Below the pieces are notes generated by a model, which was not told where the DNA came from, did no database searches, and worked only from the letters and a program-made list of their open reading frames with translations. A program made the translations under genes and the position numbers. Below, piece after piece: positions 5,776-7,922 of a stretch of DNA of 7,922 nt. How positions within the stretch are numbered: the stretch's first letter is position 1; each line of letters opens with the position of its first letter. Origin of the DNA: Spirochaetaceae bacterium (GTDB lineage Bacteria > Spirochaetota > Spirochaetia > UBA9216); NCBI GenBank assembly GCA_028527945.1, contig JAQQAK010000115.1, positions 1 to 7,922 of the forward strand, given 5' to 3'.

Positions 5776-7922
5776 GAAGTGTTAAGGATAAAAAGATTGT
5801 TCAAAATCGAATAGCTGTTCTTGGCTCTGATATAAAAGAAGCCTATCAGACAGAACTCTGGCGTGGAATAGCGTCAGAGGCTGAAAAATATTCAAAACAG
5901 CTTGTTTGTTTTATGGTAAACGGAATGGGAACCTCAGAGAGTCTCAACCGTTTATCTGAACTTTCGTATAGATTAGCAGATTCTGGTAATTTTGATGGTT
6001 TTATAATTATTTCATCGGTTGTCTCATCATCGCTTCAGCTATCAGAGCTGAAATCAATTTTTGAATCTCGTCCTTCAATTCCCAAAATTTCTATAGGGGT
6101 AAAGATTGATGGCGTTGGTAATATTTGTGTTGATGGAAAAGAGGCTCTTTATCAGCAGGTAAAACATCTTGTAGTTGAGCATAAACGAAAATATTTTGCG
6201 ATTATCGCAGGGCCTGCTCAGCATCCTGAGTCTGAGGCAAGGCGACATACTGTTGTTGAGGCTTTGTCTGACTTTGGTGTAAGTGTTGGTAGTGAGTTGC
6301 AATTATATGGTAATTTTCTGCAGTCTTCAGGAAGAGATTCTGTTAAAAAACTATTATCGTCCGGTTATCCATTTGATGCTATTATTTGTCTGAACGATCG
6401 CATGGCTATAGGCGCAATTGAGGAGCTTTCTATTCATGGAATATCTGTTCCCAATATGGTTTCCATTTGTGGTTTTGACGGAATTGAAGAAGCTGAATAT
6501 TGCTCTCCTGCGTTAACTACAATACGTCAGCCTCTATTTCAGATGGGTGCGGCTGCTGTTCAGGAACTCTACCGCCTAATGGATGGAGATCTTGCTCGGG
6601 ATATTACATTTAAATGTGTTCCTGTTTTTAGACAGTCATGTGGCTGTAGGCTTAATACGGAAAATCTCTCCAGTTCAATTAATTTTTTGTCCAAACAGGA
6701 ATTATATAAAACAAAGCAAGAGCTTGTTAATCCTGAAAAACTTCAGCTTCTTTATAATAATGATAATCATGAAGATTTTCTAAAAGAGGTTGAAAGTCTT
6801 ATTAATTCATCAGTATTTAATAACCGAGATTATGTTATTTTAGATGAAAAATTAAACGAATTGGATTTTTCTATAGAGACTGCTTATGGCAGTTGGCATA
6901 AAACCCTTGGTATTTCACGAAGGCTTTTGTGGGAATACCGAACAAAATACCTTATAAAACTTAGAATACGAAAACAGGAAAGTGGGGTACATTTAAGAGA
7001 AGTAGGAGTTTCTCTTGCAGGAACATTTGAGTTTTCTGAACTTTTTAAAAGAATTGCAAATGGACTAATACTGCTTGGTTTTAAACATGGTTTTATAGTT
7101 ATGTATAACGACTGGAATAATGAGCAGCTTTCAGACTTTAATCTCGTTTTCAGATTAAAAGACGGTAAATATGATGCGAATTCTGTTAGATTTAACAATC
7201 ATAAAATTTTACCGGATATTAGTAGTGAACTTCAAAACTCTGATTGCCTTTCATGGATGTTTACTCCGCTATATTTTCAAAATAATCCTATTGGGCATAT
7301 GATTCTTCCAGGAAATCATCCTGATATAGAGATTTATGATGCATTACCAAGACAGGTCGCCAGTTCTATGCAGGGGGCAGTTTTGCTTAGTCAGGTAAGA
7401 TCGCATGAAAAAAGTCTTGTTGAAGAGGTAGAATATAGAACTAAGGAATTAACTCTGTTAAATAACGATCTCAAACAGGAAATATCAAATAGGATAAGGT
7501 TGGAAAATGAGGTCGCAGATATTTCTAAACATACTATGGAGCGGATTGGCCAGGATCTTCATGACGATTTATGCCAGCATCTGGCTGGAATTTCTATGTA
7601 CCTAAGTGCTTTTTTCCATAGTTTTTCTGATTTGCCTGAAGAATCTGTTCAAGCTGCGGAATTTATTAATGGTCTTCTAAAAGAATCAATATTACGTGCA
7701 AAACGAATTACCAGAGGACTTTTGCCTTTGGGGATGGAACGAGAAGGATTTACAAATACCATAGATGGACTCTGCCGTGATATTATTGCTCCTGCCGGGA
7801 TGAGTATAGATTTTTATGGTGATTCCAGGCTTGATTCACTTTCTACTGAGCGTGCTATGGAGCTTTTTCGAATTGTTCAGGAAGCTGTTAATAATGCCGT
7901 CAAACATTCTGGTGCTTCACTC
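5772..7922 (+). CDS. Soluble sensor histidine kinase with LacI-type ligand domain, GAF-like domain and HisKA_3 kinase (3' partial)
   Basis: The frame stays open to the window edge, giving 717 residues. Residues ~11-290 match the ligand-binding part of LacI/GalR regulators: RIAVLGSD near the start, FDGFIII (74-80), AIIAGPAQHPE (143-153), a CLNDRMAIGA strand-helix (206-215), VSICGFDGIEEAEY (230-243), LTTIRQP (248-254) and a closing RQSCGC (287-292). No helix-turn-helix precedes it. Next come a helical stretch (~300-410), a GAF-like domain (~413-545) and a coiled coil (~545-588). The HisKA_3 box is RIGQDLHDDLCQHL with phospho-His H597 (7560-7562). The HATPase N-box, QEAVNNAVKH, has N708; its G boxes lie beyond the window. 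No signal peptide or membrane helix is seen, so it should sense a cytoplasmic ligand, probably a sugar, and phosphorylate a NarL/LuxR-type regulator. The start is set by the ATGA overlap with the esterase; ligand and partner are unknown. Confidence 0.92.
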   Translation, partial: MRSVKDKKIVQNRIAVLGSDIKEAYQTELWRGIASEAEKYSKQLVCFMVNGMGTSESLNRLSELSYRLADSGNFDGFIIISSVVSSSLQLSELKSIFESRPSIPKISIGVKIDGVGNICVDGKEALYQQVKHLVVEHKRKYFAIIAGPAQHPESEARRHTVVEALSDFGVSVGSELQLYGNFLQSSGRDSVKKLLSSGYPFDAIICLNDRMAIGAIEELSIHGISVPNMVSICGFDGIEEAEYCSPALTTIRQPLFQMGAAAVQELYRLMDGDLARDITFKCVPVFRQSCGCRLNTENLSSSINFLSKQELYKTKQELVNPEKLQLLYNNDNHEDFLKEVESLINSSVFNNRDYVILDEKLNELDFSIETAYGSWHKTLGISRRLLWEYRTKYLIKLRIRKQESGVHLREVGVSLAGTFEFSELFKRIANGLILLGFKHGFIVMYNDWNNEQLSDFNLVFRLKDGKYDANSVRFNNHKILPDISSELQNSDCLSWMFTPLYFQNNPIGHMILPGNHPDIEIYDALPRQVASSMQGAVLLSQVRSHEKSLVEEVEYRTKELTLLNNDLKQEISNRIRLENEVADISKHTMERIGQDLHDDLCQHLAGISMYLSAFFHSFSDLPEESVQAAEFINGLLKESILRAKRITRGLLPLGMEREGFTNTIDGLCRDIIAPAGMSIDFYGDSRLDSLSTERAMELFRIVQEAVNNAVKHSGASL

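Noticed and set aside
5772..6641. LacI-family transcriptional repressor
   Set aside because: The effector domain begins almost at the first Met with no helix-turn-helix, and the reading frame continues without a stop into GAF-like and kinase domains.
6583..6783. Small plus-strand protein of 66 residues
   Set aside because: It lies wholly inside the LacI-sensor kinase in another frame, and has no ribosome binding site or recognisable motif.

Overview
The window is a compact, AT-rich stretch (roughly 35-40% G+C by eye) in which every supported gene lies on the plus strand. Four protein-coding genes fill it almost end to end, and both edges cut a gene. No RNA genes, insertion sequences, CRISPR arrays or tRNAs are visible. 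The AT-rich codon use, the large multi-receiver hybrid kinase and the cytoplasmic LacI-type sensor fused to a kinase suggest a free-living or gut bacterium that relies heavily on signal transduction. A spirochaete (Treponema/Spirochaeta-like) fits best, but that is a low-confidence inference from architecture and style, not from a marker gene.

Left half (1-4166): a membrane-bound hybrid sensor histidine kinase whose N-terminus lies outside the window. In order it has the end of a Cache-like sensor, a transmembrane helix, HAMP, GAF, a long coiled coil, HisKA, HATPase and three receiver domains. It overlaps by 8 bases a receiver-GGDEF response regulator, a predicted c-di-GMP synthase with an intact active site and inhibitory site. 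Together they look like a phosphorelay that turns an extracytoplasmic and an intracellular cue into a change in c-di-GMP.

Right half (4246-7922): after a 79-base gap, which may hold a weak promoter, comes a cytoplasmic SGNH-type carbohydrate esterase of the sialate O-acetylesterase (SASA) family. Its stop codon overlaps (ATGA) the start of a soluble sensor kinase. This kinase has a LacI/periplasmic-binding-protein-like ligand domain without a DNA-binding head, a GAF-like domain, a coiled coil and a HisKA_3/HATPase kinase of the NarX/DegS class; the window ends inside its ATPase domain. The pairing suggests that the kinase senses a cytoplasmic sugar or sugar derivative linked to the esterase substrate. 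The DNA-binding response regulator expected for it is not in the window.

The most interesting unit is the translationally coupled esterase and LacI-sensor kinase pair. Its ligand, its partner and any link to the neighbouring c-di-GMP module are open questions.
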